Shown here piece by piece: positions 1-8,254 of a stretch of 40,899 nt of DNA. The notes under the pieces were generated by a model. That model made no database searches and was not told the DNA's origin. It was given only the letters and a program-made list of their open reading frames with translations. The first letter of the stretch is position 1. Each line of letters starts with the position of its first letter. The position numbers were made by a program, and so were the translations under genes. Origin of the DNA: Lacticaseibacillus chiayiensis (lineage in GTDB: Bacteria; Bacillota; Bacilli; Lactobacillales; Lactobacillaceae); contig NZ_MSSM01000029.1 in NCBI RefSeq assembly GCF_004123795.1, positions 1-40,899 on the forward strand. The letters are read 5' to 3'.

Positions 1-1000
1 CCCGTACTGACGTGCTCTGCAGCTGGCTGGTCTGAACCGACTGACTTGTTAGCCGTGATGTGCTTTGTGACTGACTTGTCTGGATCGAAGCACTTGTCGA
101 CTGACTTGGGTAGATCGCCCGACTGGTCGATTGACTCTCACGTACTGACGTGCTCTGCAATTGACTTGCCTGTACTGACTGACTCGTCAACCGTGATGTG
201 CTTTGTGACTGACTTGTCTGGATCGAAGCACTTGTCGACTGACTTGGGTAAATTGCCCGACTGGTCGATTCACTCTCACGTACTGATGTGCTCTGCAGTT
301 GACTCGTCTGGACTGACTGGCTCGTCAATCGGGAAGCACTCTGTGATTGACTCGTCTGGATCGAGGCACTTGTCGACTGACTTGGGTAGATTGCCCGACT
401 GGTCGATTCACTCTCACGTACTGACGTGCTCTGCAATTGACTCGTCTGGACTGACTGGCTCGTCAATCGGGAAGCACTCTGTGATTGACTCGTCTGGATC
501 GAGGCACTTGTCGACTGACTTGGATAAATCGCCCGACTGGTCGATTCACTCTCACGTACTGACGTGCTCTGCAACTGGCTGGTCTGAACCGACTGACTCG
601 TTAGCCGTGAAGTGCTCTGTGATTGACTTGTCTGAACTGAAGCGCTTGTCGATTGACTTGGATAAATTGCCCGACTGGTCGATTGGCTCTCACGTACTGA
701 CGTGCTCTGCAACTGGCTGGTCTGAACCGACTGACTTGTTAGCCGTGAAGTGCTTTGTGACTGACTCGTCTGGATCGAGGCACTTGTCGATTGACTTGGG
801 TAGATCGCCCGACTGGTCGATTGGCTCTCACGTACTGACGTGCTCTGCAACTGGCTGGTCTGAACCGACTGACTTGTTAGCCGTGATGTGCTCTGTGACT
901 GACTTGTCTGAATCGAGGCACTTGTCGATTGACTTGGGTAGATCGCCCGACTGGTCGACTGACTCTCACGTACCGACGTACTCTGAAGCTGACTTGCTTG
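1..1000 (-). repeat. 138-bp tandem repeats encoding the 46-residue Ser/Thr/Gln repeats of the adhesin
   Basis: The string gcccgactggtcga recurs at 117, 255, 393, 531, 669, 807 and 945, exactly 138 bp apart, so at least seven in-frame copies are present and the array continues past the left edge. On the minus strand each unit encodes 46 residues, about half Ser or Thr, built from SQST/SQSQST blocks. Each unit also carries a conserved non-serine island RAIYP and the tetrapeptide SVRE. Units differ by point changes only, with no length change. Confidence 0.95.
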
Positions 1001-4000
1001 TGTCGACTGACTAGCCCTTGTTGACTGACTGACAGCTTGACTCATACTCATTGAGGCAGAATTTGATGTACTTTCAGATAATGATTGGACATCCACAGAG
1101 TAAGTAACCGTTACCGTAAGTGAAGGACCAGTCCAAATTAGTTGATCTTTAGTCCAATTAACACCGTTCGGACTGACCACATAACCCGGCACATGATTAA
1201 CCGGAACAGCAGCCGGAGCCTTAGTAAGCGTGTAAGTCGATTCTCCTGTAACCTCATCGGTGTCTTTAGTATAAGTACCCGATTCTGTCACATCTGGCAA
1301 CTTATCAGGAAAGCCTTCTGGAACGCTATAGTGAACAATAAATTGGCGTGTTACTGTCGACTGAGTATGCTTATGGACAAGATAAACGGTACCAACGTTG
1401 TCATCAGGCGAGTTTGTGAATTCAGCCGGAATTGTTGGATTCTTGGTTGTTGATTGTTCGTAGGTTGATGGAATGTACTTGCCATCTGCATTTATTTTGT
1501 AATCGATCTTGTCGCCACTTTCACCAACGTAGGATACATCAGTGTCAACAATCTTATTATTTTCATCCTGATCAACATAATTAACAACCAGACCAATAAC
1601 AGAACCATAACCATCCCTAAATGCAGTCCCTGAATCAAGTTCAGGTGATTCATGGTTAAATGAAGTATAGGTCGTTGCCGTTGTATCAGAACTTGCTGTG
1701 TATGGCTTCTGCGCAGAACCTGACGTCCAAGCGTTTGGCTTTACTGTTGTCTCTTTGTTAACGTAATTGACTAAATCTTTAAGGTAGGCTTCACGCCCAG
1801 CCTTATAAGCAGCGTTGGCATTCTTGGCTTCTTGCGTATAGGCCGCGTCATAAACCGGTGTAACCAACTTGGTAGCATAGTCGGTGTTTTCTGGAACGTT
1901 ACCCAATAACGTATTGTTGAAGCTTGGTGTAAAGCTTCCTGGAGTAGTACTTATGTCGCCCTTTGTCGTTCTAGTATGCGAATTCGTATCAGCGGTCACC
2001 ATCGCATTGTATGCGGCGTCAGCAGACTGCAGATAGTGAATAACATTGGCATAGTCACCTAAACTATAACTGTGCGCACCGCTATCGTCTTTATAGTAAC
2101 TATCGTTTGATGGCAGTTTAGGATCGCCTGGTGAAACAAACGTCGGTGTATTTTTCGAAATATCATCGGCACTCATATTCGGATTGGCTTGATAGTCAGT
2201 GAACGCCTTCTGGACAGCAGCGTACTCAGCATTGTAAAAGGCTACCAAGACAGCCTGAGCACCTTGAGGATTCCGGGTATAGGCCGGGACGCCTGAAACA
2301 ATTTGGTTACCAGCACCACTGTCAATCTGCTTTTGCATATCGGCTGTAATGGCACCTTGGGACTCTAAATAAGCTGATAAATCAGCAGATGTCTTTGTCT
2401 TGTTATCAGTGTTACCTGCTGCCGCATCTGCTAACGCATTGCTTGCCGCATACTTAACAAGCGGCGCCAGAACTTTATTTGCCCAAGCGAAACCACTTGC
2501 TTGTGTAACAACAGACAAATCAGCACTTTGTGTAGTCCCAACCATTGCGGCCGGGTTATTGTCATCATAGCCTTTTACCGAAGAATAGATTGACTTGCCA
2601 TCACCCAACTTGCCCGTTGACAAAAAGATATCGACAGCTTTTTGAAAACCGATTGCAAAGTTGTATTGAATGGCGTGACGCGCCACATTCGCAATTGCTT
2701 CATAGACCATTTCCATGAGGGGTGAATTAATAACTTTATCCAACCCAAGTCCACTAACCAGCTTTTTATAGCCGTCGTTTAAAGCAATTGCTTCACTTAA
2801 CGATTTTGGAACGTAGTCAGAAATTTCGGTACCAGTACTTGAATTCTTGTTCATCGCCGTGTTGGCGCCACCAATAGAGCGGACATCCGCAAGCGCTTCA
2901 TGAGCAATACCATTGATAATATTGGTTGCCAGCAACTTGACCAATGCATTCACATTTTTAATTGAGGTGTTAACAGCATCGGCGGCAATATTACTGCTAT
3001 CAACCGTATAATTCATAATACTTGGCGCATAAACGCCATTGCCAAACCATGTATCAATCAAACCGCTAATGACGCCGCCAAGCGCACCTGCAATATTAGC
3101 AATGGTCCCTAAAAAGCCAGAGGTACCTTGCAAAGCGGTACTATCATAAGCTTTATAATCAATAATAGCGTTGGCAGCCGATTCGTCATTGGCTTTGCTG
3201 TTAATATTGTCCAGCCATGCCAATAAGCCATTGACATATGCAGCAGTAGCGGCCGCGTAACCGGCGGACCAATTTGCGCTACGGCTCCAAAGCCCAGTGT
3301 GCCAACTGCCCAGAATATCCATTGCAGTATTGGCCGTACCATCTGAATCTAACATAGTTCCGTTAGTACTTTGATAAAGATCATACAACTTCGTCAGCTT
3401 TTGAACCGCACTGCCTGTATTAAGTCCCAGTGACAACGACCCTGCATTGTCCTTTAATTTACTGTCCGCTTCACTAACAGCACCCTTATAATCCGAACTG
3501 TTTGGATCAATGGCGTCCGCCGCTGCTTTTACACTGACATTAGCTGCAAATGCTTGTGCCATTGTGCGACCTGTCTTTGCTTGATTAGCAGAAGTCTGTG
3601 CACTTGTACTCATCGAAAGAGATTGACTAAGCGAACCACTACCGCTAGTTATCTGACTACCAGAGCTTGATTGACTGACTGGATTCGATTGACTCGCCGA
3701 GTTCGATGTCGTTGTCGACTCAGATTGGCTATCACTGGCCAAACTATTTGTGGCAGAATTAGAAATACTCGTGGAACTAACAGCACTAGCCGAAACGCTT
3801 TCAGAAAGACTCCCCGCCTCGGATACTGAAGTTGATTCCGAGGTCGTGTTGGAGGCCTGCGTTGAATTAGCAGGAATCGTTGCAGTATTTTGAGTCGCTA
3901 AAACATCATCTTTGCCAACAACTTTTCCCACCTGTGGTTGATTAGCAGCATGAACGTTGTGCGGCAAAATAAACATACCGCCCAGCAGTCCAGCTACTGT

Positions 4001-4102
4001 GGCCGTACCGGCAACCAGCCATCGTTTGCCAGCCTTATACATCCGAAAACGGACTTTGCCGTTTTCTTTAATGAACTGCTCGCGTCTATTTATTTTTCCC
4101 AT
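1..4102 (-). CDS. Serine-rich repeat adhesin (SRRP), 5' part; C-terminus outside the window
   Basis: A surface adhesin, presumably exported by SecA2/SecY2 and O-glycosylated by GtfA/GtfB. I translated it by hand; it is open over about 1367 codons and runs off the left edge, so no LPXTG anchor is visible. Residues 22-28 are YKAGKRW, the KxYKxGKxW signal-peptide motif. A hydrophobic stretch (about 29-46) follows, with likely cleavage after VHA (50-52). A first Ser-rich segment covers about 78-168. A long Ala/Asn-rich, non-repetitive region (about 170-830) is the likely binding region and matches nothing I recognise. At about 834-1000 come a MucBP-like segment (VVNYVDQDEN) and a Mub-B2-like segment (VTRQFIVHYSVPEGF). 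The second Ser-rich region then begins. The start at 4102 has GGAGG 11 nt upstream; an in-frame ATG at 4120 has no good ribosome site. It has its own promoter and follows a terminator. Assignment is confident; domain borders are approximate. Confidence 0.9.
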   Translation of the reverse strand, partial: MGKINRREQFIKENGKVRFRMYKAGKRWLVAGTATVAGLLGGMFILPHNVHAANQPQVGKVVGKDDVLATQNTATIPANSTQASNTTSESTSVSEAGSLSESVSASAVSSTSISNSATNSLASDSQSESTTTSNSASQSNPVSQSSSGSQITSGSGSLSQSLSMSTSAQTSANQAKTGRTMAQAFAANVSVKAAADAIDPNSSDYKGAVSEADSKLKDNAGSLSLGLNTGSAVQKLTKLYDLYQSTNGTMLDSDGTANTAMDILGSWHTGLWSRSANWSAGYAAATAAYVNGLLAWLDNINSKANDESAANAIIDYKAYDSTALQGTSGFLGTIANIAGALGGVISGLIDTWFGNGVYAPSIMNYTVDSSNIAADAVNTSIKNVNALVKLLATNIINGIAHEALADVRSIGGANTAMNKNSSTGTEISDYVPKSLSEAIALNDGYKKLVSGLGLDKVINSPLMEMVYEAIANVARHAIQYNFAIGFQKAVDIFLSTGKLGDGKSIYSSVKGYDDNNPAAMVGTTQSADLSVVTQASGFAWANKVLAPLVKYAASNALADAAAGNTDNKTKTSADLSAYLESQGAITADMQKQIDSGAGNQIVSGVPAYTRNPQGAQAVLVAFYNAEYAAVQKAFTDYQANPNMSADDISKNTPTFVSPGDPKLPSNDSYYKDDSGAHSYSLGDYANVIHYLQSADAAYNAMVTADTNSHTRTTKGDISTTPGSFTPSFNNTLLGNVPENTDYATKLVTPVYDAAYTQEAKNANAAYKAGREAYLKDLVNYVNKETTVKPNAWTSGSAQKPYTASSDTTATTYTSFNHESPELDSGTAFRDGYGSVIGLVVNYVDQDENNKIVDTDVSYVGESGDKIDYKINADGKYIPSTYEQSTTKNPTIPAEFTNSPDDNVGTVYLVHKHTQSTVTRQFIVHYSVPEGFPDKLPDVTESGTYTKDTDEVTGESTYTLTKAPAAVPVNHVPGYVVSPNGVNWTKDQLIWTGPSLTVTVTYSVDVQSLSESTSNSASMSMSQAVSQSTRASQSTQASQLQSTSVRESQSTSRAIYPSQSTSASIQTSQSQSTSRLTSQSVQTSQLQSTSVRESQSTSRAIYPSQSTSASIQTSQSQSTSRLTSQSVQTSQLQSTSVRESQSTSRAIYPSQSTSASVQTSQSQSTSRLTSQSVQTSQLQSTSVRESESTSRAIYPSQSTSASIQTSQSQSASRLTSQSVQTSQLQSTSVRESESTSRAIYPSQSTSASIQTSQSQSASRLTSQSVQTSQLQSTSVRESESTSRAIYPSQSTSASIQTSQSQSTSRLTSQSVQASQLQSTSVRESQSTSRAIYPSQSTSASIQTSQSQSTSRLTSQSVQTSQLQSTSVR

Positions 4103-4162
4103 GTCATACAAGGCCTCCATACCAATATCAAATGACCCCAACTGATACTTACACTCATTTCA

Positions 4163-4191
4163 ATGATATAACTAATATTATTAAATTTCAA
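4163..4191 (-). promoter_or_regulatory. Candidate promoter of the adhesin gene
   Basis: On the minus strand TTGAAA (4191-4186) and TATCAT (4168-4163) are separated by 17 nt, about 60 nt before the start codon, in a very AT-rich stretch. The fit to consensus is fair (4/6 and 5/6). It implies the adhesin is transcribed separately from the upstream genes. Confidence 0.45.
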
Positions 4192-4416
4192 AATTATTTT
4201 TTTGATTAAACTACTTACTTTTTGTTATTTTCAGGCAATTAATATTTGTGTACGCCTTTAACTTTTTCAACGACCGCGTTTTCTTTTAGTTATCTGAATG
4301 CCACGTTTCAAGAACAAAATCTGCGCTTACATCACGCTAATCGAGACGGCGTTTCAGTCTATTTTTTCGCTATACAGATACTGGTATTCAAATACATTAA
4401 GATCTAAAAAGGCCAC

Positions 4417-4457
4417 AAAAAACTCGCTGGCATCGTAAATCTCACGTTGGCAGCGAG
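4417..4457 (-). terminator. Rho-independent terminator after the TagF-like gene
   Basis: On the minus strand CTCGCTG (4457-4451) pairs with CAGCGAG (4429-4423) and is followed by a run of T. A T run also follows the stem on the plus strand (cagcgagctgacaattttt), so it may work weakly in both directions. Confidence 0.7.
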
Positions 4458-4565
4458 CTGACAATTTTTTAAATCAGGGGATTGAAGTGACATAAATCCA
4501 ACTTTAAAAATACTGACGATGGAGCTTGACCCGTTCAATCACTTCTAAACCAGCATTTTCAACGC

Positions 4566-6137
4566 CTAAATCCTCATCTCTTTAAGCATTGCCTGCAAAA
4601 TAGTTTGCTCTGGATGCTCATTTATCAACCAGTTTTGCGTATTGACAATCTGTTGGGCTCTTTTGTCATCCGGCTTGCTTAAGAGTCGCAATAATTCTTC
4701 TTGTGCATGACCGATATCATGAACAACATGCAGCCCGTGGAGAATTTTCTCCCCTTCTGGTGTAAAGGGTGTGTGGTTCTTCCGCAGCAGTGCCACAATT
4801 GGTTTACGTTGAATTTGCATTTCGTAAAATGCGGAATACCCGTCTGTCAAGATCACATCGGCAGCAGCAGATGCGCCATACTGTGATTGATGCTGCAGCA
4901 CGCCACCATTTGGTAAGGCTGCAAAAGTTTTTAAAAATTGATCGTACTGTTCCAGTGTCACGCCAGAAACAGGTTCAGTAGCAATGATTTCACGTAACAG
5001 CGGATGTGGATTGAACAAAACTGAAAGCTCTTGATGTTTTCGTGCCCATCCCAGCATGGCTTGATATATCCTTGGAAAAGTTCCAAATTTAAACCACGTG
5101 TCAGTTACCGAATGATGAGCTGTCCAAAGCACGCGCTTACCTGGATGGTTGATTGGCCATTTCGGGGTCGCATGCTCGATCATCTTGGCCTTCATGGATC
5201 CCACCGGCTGGAAGATGTCCTGGGAGATAAATGATGCCGCAACAGCTTCCTTTTCATCTGGATAAAGTGGTTCGGCTGTATAATAGCGCCACACATGCAA
5301 GTAATAATCATTTGTCAGCATCGTTCCCTTTTGATGATGAGGTGCGTAGGTCATTTTTTCTGTAATGGTATACGGCACGTGAATCAATCTTGCCCAATCA
5401 AGGTGATCAGCTTGAAAGGCTGATGGATAGTCACCATCCCACTGTGATTGGCGAATAATAAAATCTGCCTGCCACAAACGTAATTTCTTTAAAGCTGCCT
5501 CGTAGTTGCTTTCCACAGGGATACAAATTAATTGCTGCTTCTGTAAGAATGCGGTGACGTCATCGAGTGTCGGCAAAACGTTCAAATCATAATACTGCTT
5601 ATTCATAACAAGAATTTTAGCTTCGAACGCTTCATCTTCTTGAAGTGCCTTCATTAACGGTAAAAGTGCCGGTAGCGTTTCGACACTATTCAAAATAAAG
5701 GCAACGCGAACACGCGAGCGTGTCTTGATCTTCTTTATGAGCGGAGTGACGGTTAAACTAGCCTGATCAAAATGAGCATCAAGCTGGTTGCCAAAACCAT
5801 TTTTAAGATCATGTAAGCTTTCGGGCAATTGGCGCGCCATTAGTTGATGTTGGACAGATGGATCGAGCACATAATCGCCAATTAAGATGAATTTAACCAT
5901 CTCGCATGGATTTTCGGGAAGAGGAAAACGTGTTGTGATCTCATGATTCATATCCAGAAACTGCAGTTGATCATCACGCACTTGCCAAAAGCTTTCATTG
6001 TGTGCCGCATAGTTACTAATCTGTCCGTCAGAATTCAAAATCATATCTCGCGTATATGGTTCTTCATCCTTTTTGCCAAATGCAAACCATTGTCGCGTGA
6101 GATAATTCTCCCAGATGTGACGTTTTTGCTCATTCAT
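4566..6137 (-). CDS. TagF-like CDP-alcohol phosphotransferase (CDP-glycerol glycerophosphotransferase family)
   Basis: A 523-residue cytoplasmic protein with a two-domain GT-B look and no membrane segments. Residues about 335-450 carry the marks of the CDP-glycerol glycerophosphotransferase (TagB/TagF) family: VLWTAHHS (336-343), NPHP (376-379) and TDGYSAFYE (431-439). The first 100 or so residues form a separate domain (SDGQISNYAAHNESFW near 36-51) seen ahead of some capsule-type transferases. Such enzymes move a phospho-alcohol from a CDP carrier to a glycan or teichoic acid. It lies between a block that seems to make a CDP-activated aminoalkyl phosphate and the adhesin gene, so I infer that it decorates the adhesin glycan with that group. 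Teichoic acid or another polymer are alternative acceptors. AGGAGG lies 13 nt before the start, a rather long spacing. The family is secure; donor and acceptor are inferred. Confidence 0.75.
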   Translation of the reverse strand: MNEQKRHIWENYLTRQWFAFGKKDEEPYTRDMILNSDGQISNYAAHNESFWQVRDDQLQFLDMNHEITTRFPLPENPCEMVKFILIGDYVLDPSVQHQLMARQLPESLHDLKNGFGNQLDAHFDQASLTVTPLIKKIKTRSRVRVAFILNSVETLPALLPLMKALQEDEAFEAKILVMNKQYYDLNVLPTLDDVTAFLQKQQLICIPVESNYEAALKKLRLWQADFIIRQSQWDGDYPSAFQADHLDWARLIHVPYTITEKMTYAPHHQKGTMLTNDYYLHVWRYYTAEPLYPDEKEAVAASFISQDIFQPVGSMKAKMIEHATPKWPINHPGKRVLWTAHHSVTDTWFKFGTFPRIYQAMLGWARKHQELSVLFNPHPLLREIIATEPVSGVTLEQYDQFLKTFAALPNGGVLQHQSQYGASAAADVILTDGYSAFYEMQIQRKPIVALLRKNHTPFTPEGEKILHGLHVVHDIGHAQEELLRLLSKPDDKRAQQIVNTQNWLINEHPEQTILQAMLKEMRI

Positions 6138-6236
6138 AACCTGCCTATGACCTCCTAAATTTTCTTATGTGCGCCTATCAAACAGTATCTTATTTTGCAG
6201 GCGCCTTAGTTCATAAAGTTGGCTATCTAACTAACG

Positions 6237-7304
6237 CTATTGATAACGACTCAAAATCAACATAGAAGGCGCCTTGGGAAACATCCAAGTTGACTTCGGT
6301 GGCAGGATATTACTATCGGCGGCCGATTCCAAAAAGGCTGATTTCGACATGGGGTGAACTTTGAAAAAGACAGCATTTTTATTTCTCCGATGGCGCCGAA
6401 ACTCCTTTTCACTTAGATAATGGACTTGGCGTTGTCCATCAAAAACCCGAAATGCTTGCTGAATAATTTGTGTATTTAACCGATAAATATCGTTGTTCCA
6501 AAATCCATCTGCATCTAACGCAATAAGCCGAATACGCCAAGCTTGCTTCCCGCGAAACATAATAACGGTTCCGGGATCTGGCTCAGGATTACTTTCCGAG
6601 AGCAATGTTACCTGAAACTTCTTTTGGATGAAGCGTAAACTTGCCGCAAAACGATCGTCGCTAATGCGGATCAACTCTCGGTGTATCGGGTCAATTCGAA
6701 TATCGTTAAAACCGACAACATATGCCAAGACCTTTTGCTTAAAACCACTTAATGACGTGGCATATAGCCGATGATGCCCATCGCCGACATAAAGATGATC
6801 AACTGGAATGAACCGATCAAGCAGTGCCGCTGCATCTGCTTCGTTATAGTACAATAGGCGAATCCCATTAAACTGATAAGTAGCATTCGGGACATGATTC
6901 GCAACAAACGCTGACAAATGCATATCTGTGTTTGCCATCAACAAGACAGGTGCGGCTTCTGTATTGTACCCACGATAATTACTAAGCATTCCTTGAATCG
7001 TATCCGGTAGCACAAGTTCATGGTTCCGGACGTGCTGCTGTTGATACTCGCGAATTGGAAGATCACAGACAAGTCCCAAAATTCCTTGCTGCTCTAAAAT
7101 GTAGACGCCGCCATGATGGACTGCCAACGGTTGCCGATTTAGTTCTTTCTTTTCACGTTCGTCTAAAAAAAGCGTCCGCTGATCAAAGTGAATTGCGTTA
7201 TTGGCGATCTGCGCAAGATTAATGAATTCAGAATCATGCAACTTGCCAGATAAATTGACATAGCTATTTTCGAGTGACGCTAATTTAACCATTACCGATA
7301 CCAT
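6237..7304 (-). CDS. DUF1015 family protein, candidate serine kinase (SerK/SbnI-like)
   Basis: A 355-residue soluble protein with two DUF1015 hallmarks: an HVRNHE segment (91-96) and GDGHHRL (174-180), followed by DPIHREL (about 205-211). The DGHHR motif is shared with the ParB-like free-serine kinases SerK and SbnI, which turn L-serine into O-phospho-L-serine. The activity here is inferred from that resemblance and from its neighbours: a SbnB-like reductase directly upstream and a CobD-like phospho-amino-acid decarboxylase before that. In the staphyloferrin B cluster, SbnI and SbnB also occur together. The ATG at 7304 overlaps the end of the preceding gene by 13 nt. A second in-frame ATG at 7292 forms a TAATG junction and is equally plausible, since ribosome sites are weak for both. 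Translational coupling is likely. Family call firm, function tentative. Confidence 0.75.
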   Translation of the reverse strand: MVSVMVKLASLENSYVNLSGKLHDSEFINLAQIANNAIHFDQRTLFLDEREKKELNRQPLAVHHGGVYILEQQGILGLVCDLPIREYQQQHVRNHELVLPDTIQGMLSNYRGYNTEAAPVLLMANTDMHLSAFVANHVPNATYQFNGIRLLYYNEADAAALLDRFIPVDHLYVGDGHHRLYATSLSGFKQKVLAYVVGFNDIRIDPIHRELIRISDDRFAASLRFIQKKFQVTLLSESNPEPDPGTVIMFRGKQAWRIRLIALDADGFWNNDIYRLNTQIIQQAFRVFDGQRQVHYLSEKEFRRHRRNKNAVFFKVHPMSKSAFLESAADSNILPPKSTWMFPKAPSMLILSRYQ

Positions 7305-8254
7305 ACTTTCTCTTGCGGCTCCTGCCAGTCAAATGAGGCCTTTCCTTGTTTATTCGCCAGTTCGTAAAACTTAGCAGCAAAAAACAAGTCGTGTAATGCC
7401 GTGCCAATGTTATAGACTGTTAACCGCTCTTGATCATTTTGGCGACCAGGCGCATGACCTGTTAACACGTCATTTATTTGTGCTAACCCGTGAAATTTGT
7501 CAAAGTATTTAAAGTTGCGAATCTGGGCTACAGAATCGCAATAAATCCGATCAACAACTGCATCGAGATTCATAAATCCCCGGGTGTGAATTGGCAGCAA
7601 TAAGGTTCCGGGTTCCATCACACTGGTATCGGTTAATATATCTTTCGCGGCATAAGTAACCGAAGAAACCACGACATCCGATTGACGGAAAACCTCTTCA
7701 GGGGTCGTAACGATCTGAACAGCGGATAATGAGATGCCCATTAGCGACTGTAAGTACCGTTCGAAATCACTCGCCTGATCCTTATACTTCAGTAACACAA
7801 TCTTTAAGGGATCGTCATGAATTGACAATAATGACTTCACCGTTGCCCTGGCCTGATTACCTAATCCGATAAAGCCCACACTTTTATAATGTGATCTTGC
7901 TAGTAGTTGAATACTGTGAGCTGCAACTGAACCGGTTCTGGCGGTTGTAATATAGTCGCCGTCCATAATGGCTTTTAAATGACCATCGTTTAAATCGTAG
8001 ATCATGATATGACTTGTTAGCGTTGGGTGGCGACCGGGGATGCGATTAATTACTTTTACACCGGCAATGTTCAGGTCGGGGATGACGACTGGCATAAAAT
8101 TATAAAAAACTTCAGAGCTTGGTTTTAAACTTATTTTAGCCGGCAGCTCAATATGTGATTGCATTCGCAGTGCATCGTCAACCCACTTCACTTTCTCTTT
8201 TTCAGAAACGTGCAGTTGATTCAGTTGATTAAAGTCAAAAAGTTGTGTTTCCAT
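7292..8254 (-). CDS. Ornithine cyclodeaminase/mu-crystallin family dehydrogenase (SbnB-like)
   Basis: A 320-residue NAD(P)-dependent enzyme of the ornithine cyclodeaminase/mu-crystallin family. Visible features are the substrate-side segment GVKVINRIPGRHP (about 65-77), MDGDYITTARTGS (about 97-109), and a Rossmann GFIGLGNQAR (about 126-135). The family includes ornithine cyclodeaminase, alanine dehydrogenases, ketimine reductases and SbnB, which releases 2,3-diaminopropionate. The usual GAD element carrying the catalytic Asp of ornithine cyclodeaminase appears replaced by PIHTRGFMNLD (about 222-232), so classical ornithine deamination is unlikely. It overlaps the upstream fusion gene by 20 nt and the downstream DUF1015 gene by 13 nt, which points to one translationally coupled unit. 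It may act on an amino acid or keto/imine intermediate of the activated side-group pathway; the exact reaction is unknown. Confidence 0.8.
   Translation of the reverse strand: METQLFDFNQLNQLHVSEKEKVKWVDDALRMQSHIELPAKISLKPSSEVFYNFMPVVIPDLNIAGVKVINRIPGRHPTLTSHIMIYDLNDGHLKAIMDGDYITTARTGSVAAHSIQLLARSHYKSVGFIGLGNQARATVKSLLSIHDDPLKIVLLKYKDQASDFERYLQSLMGISLSAVQIVTTPEEVFRQSDVVVSSVTYAAKDILTDTSVMEPGTLLLPIHTRGFMNLDAVVDRIYCDSVAQIRNFKYFDKFHGLAQINDVLTGHAPGRQNDQERLTVYNIGTALHDLFFAAKFYELANKQGKASFDWQEPQEKVWYR

Larger units (their letters stand above)
4103..4565. other. Intergenic region between the TagF-like gene and the adhesin gene
   Basis: A 463-bp AT-rich region with no gene I can support. It holds the terminator of the upstream minus-strand operon near 4417-4457 and a candidate adhesin promoter at 4163-4191. 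The rest (about 4200-4410) shows no clear structure. Confidence 0.6.

Noticed and set aside
1-1000. CRISPR-like regular repeats
   Set aside because: The 138-bp units are contiguous and wholly coding, with no unique spacers and no cas genes nearby.
46-1014. Open plus-strand frame of 322 codons
   Set aside because: It is the antisense of the adhesin's 138-bp coding repeats; its length follows from the repeated lack of stops, and it has no ribosome site or family resemblance.
1142-1453. Small plus-strand reading frame of 103 codons
   Set aside because: It is antisense to the MucBP/Mub-like part of the adhesin and has no ribosome site.
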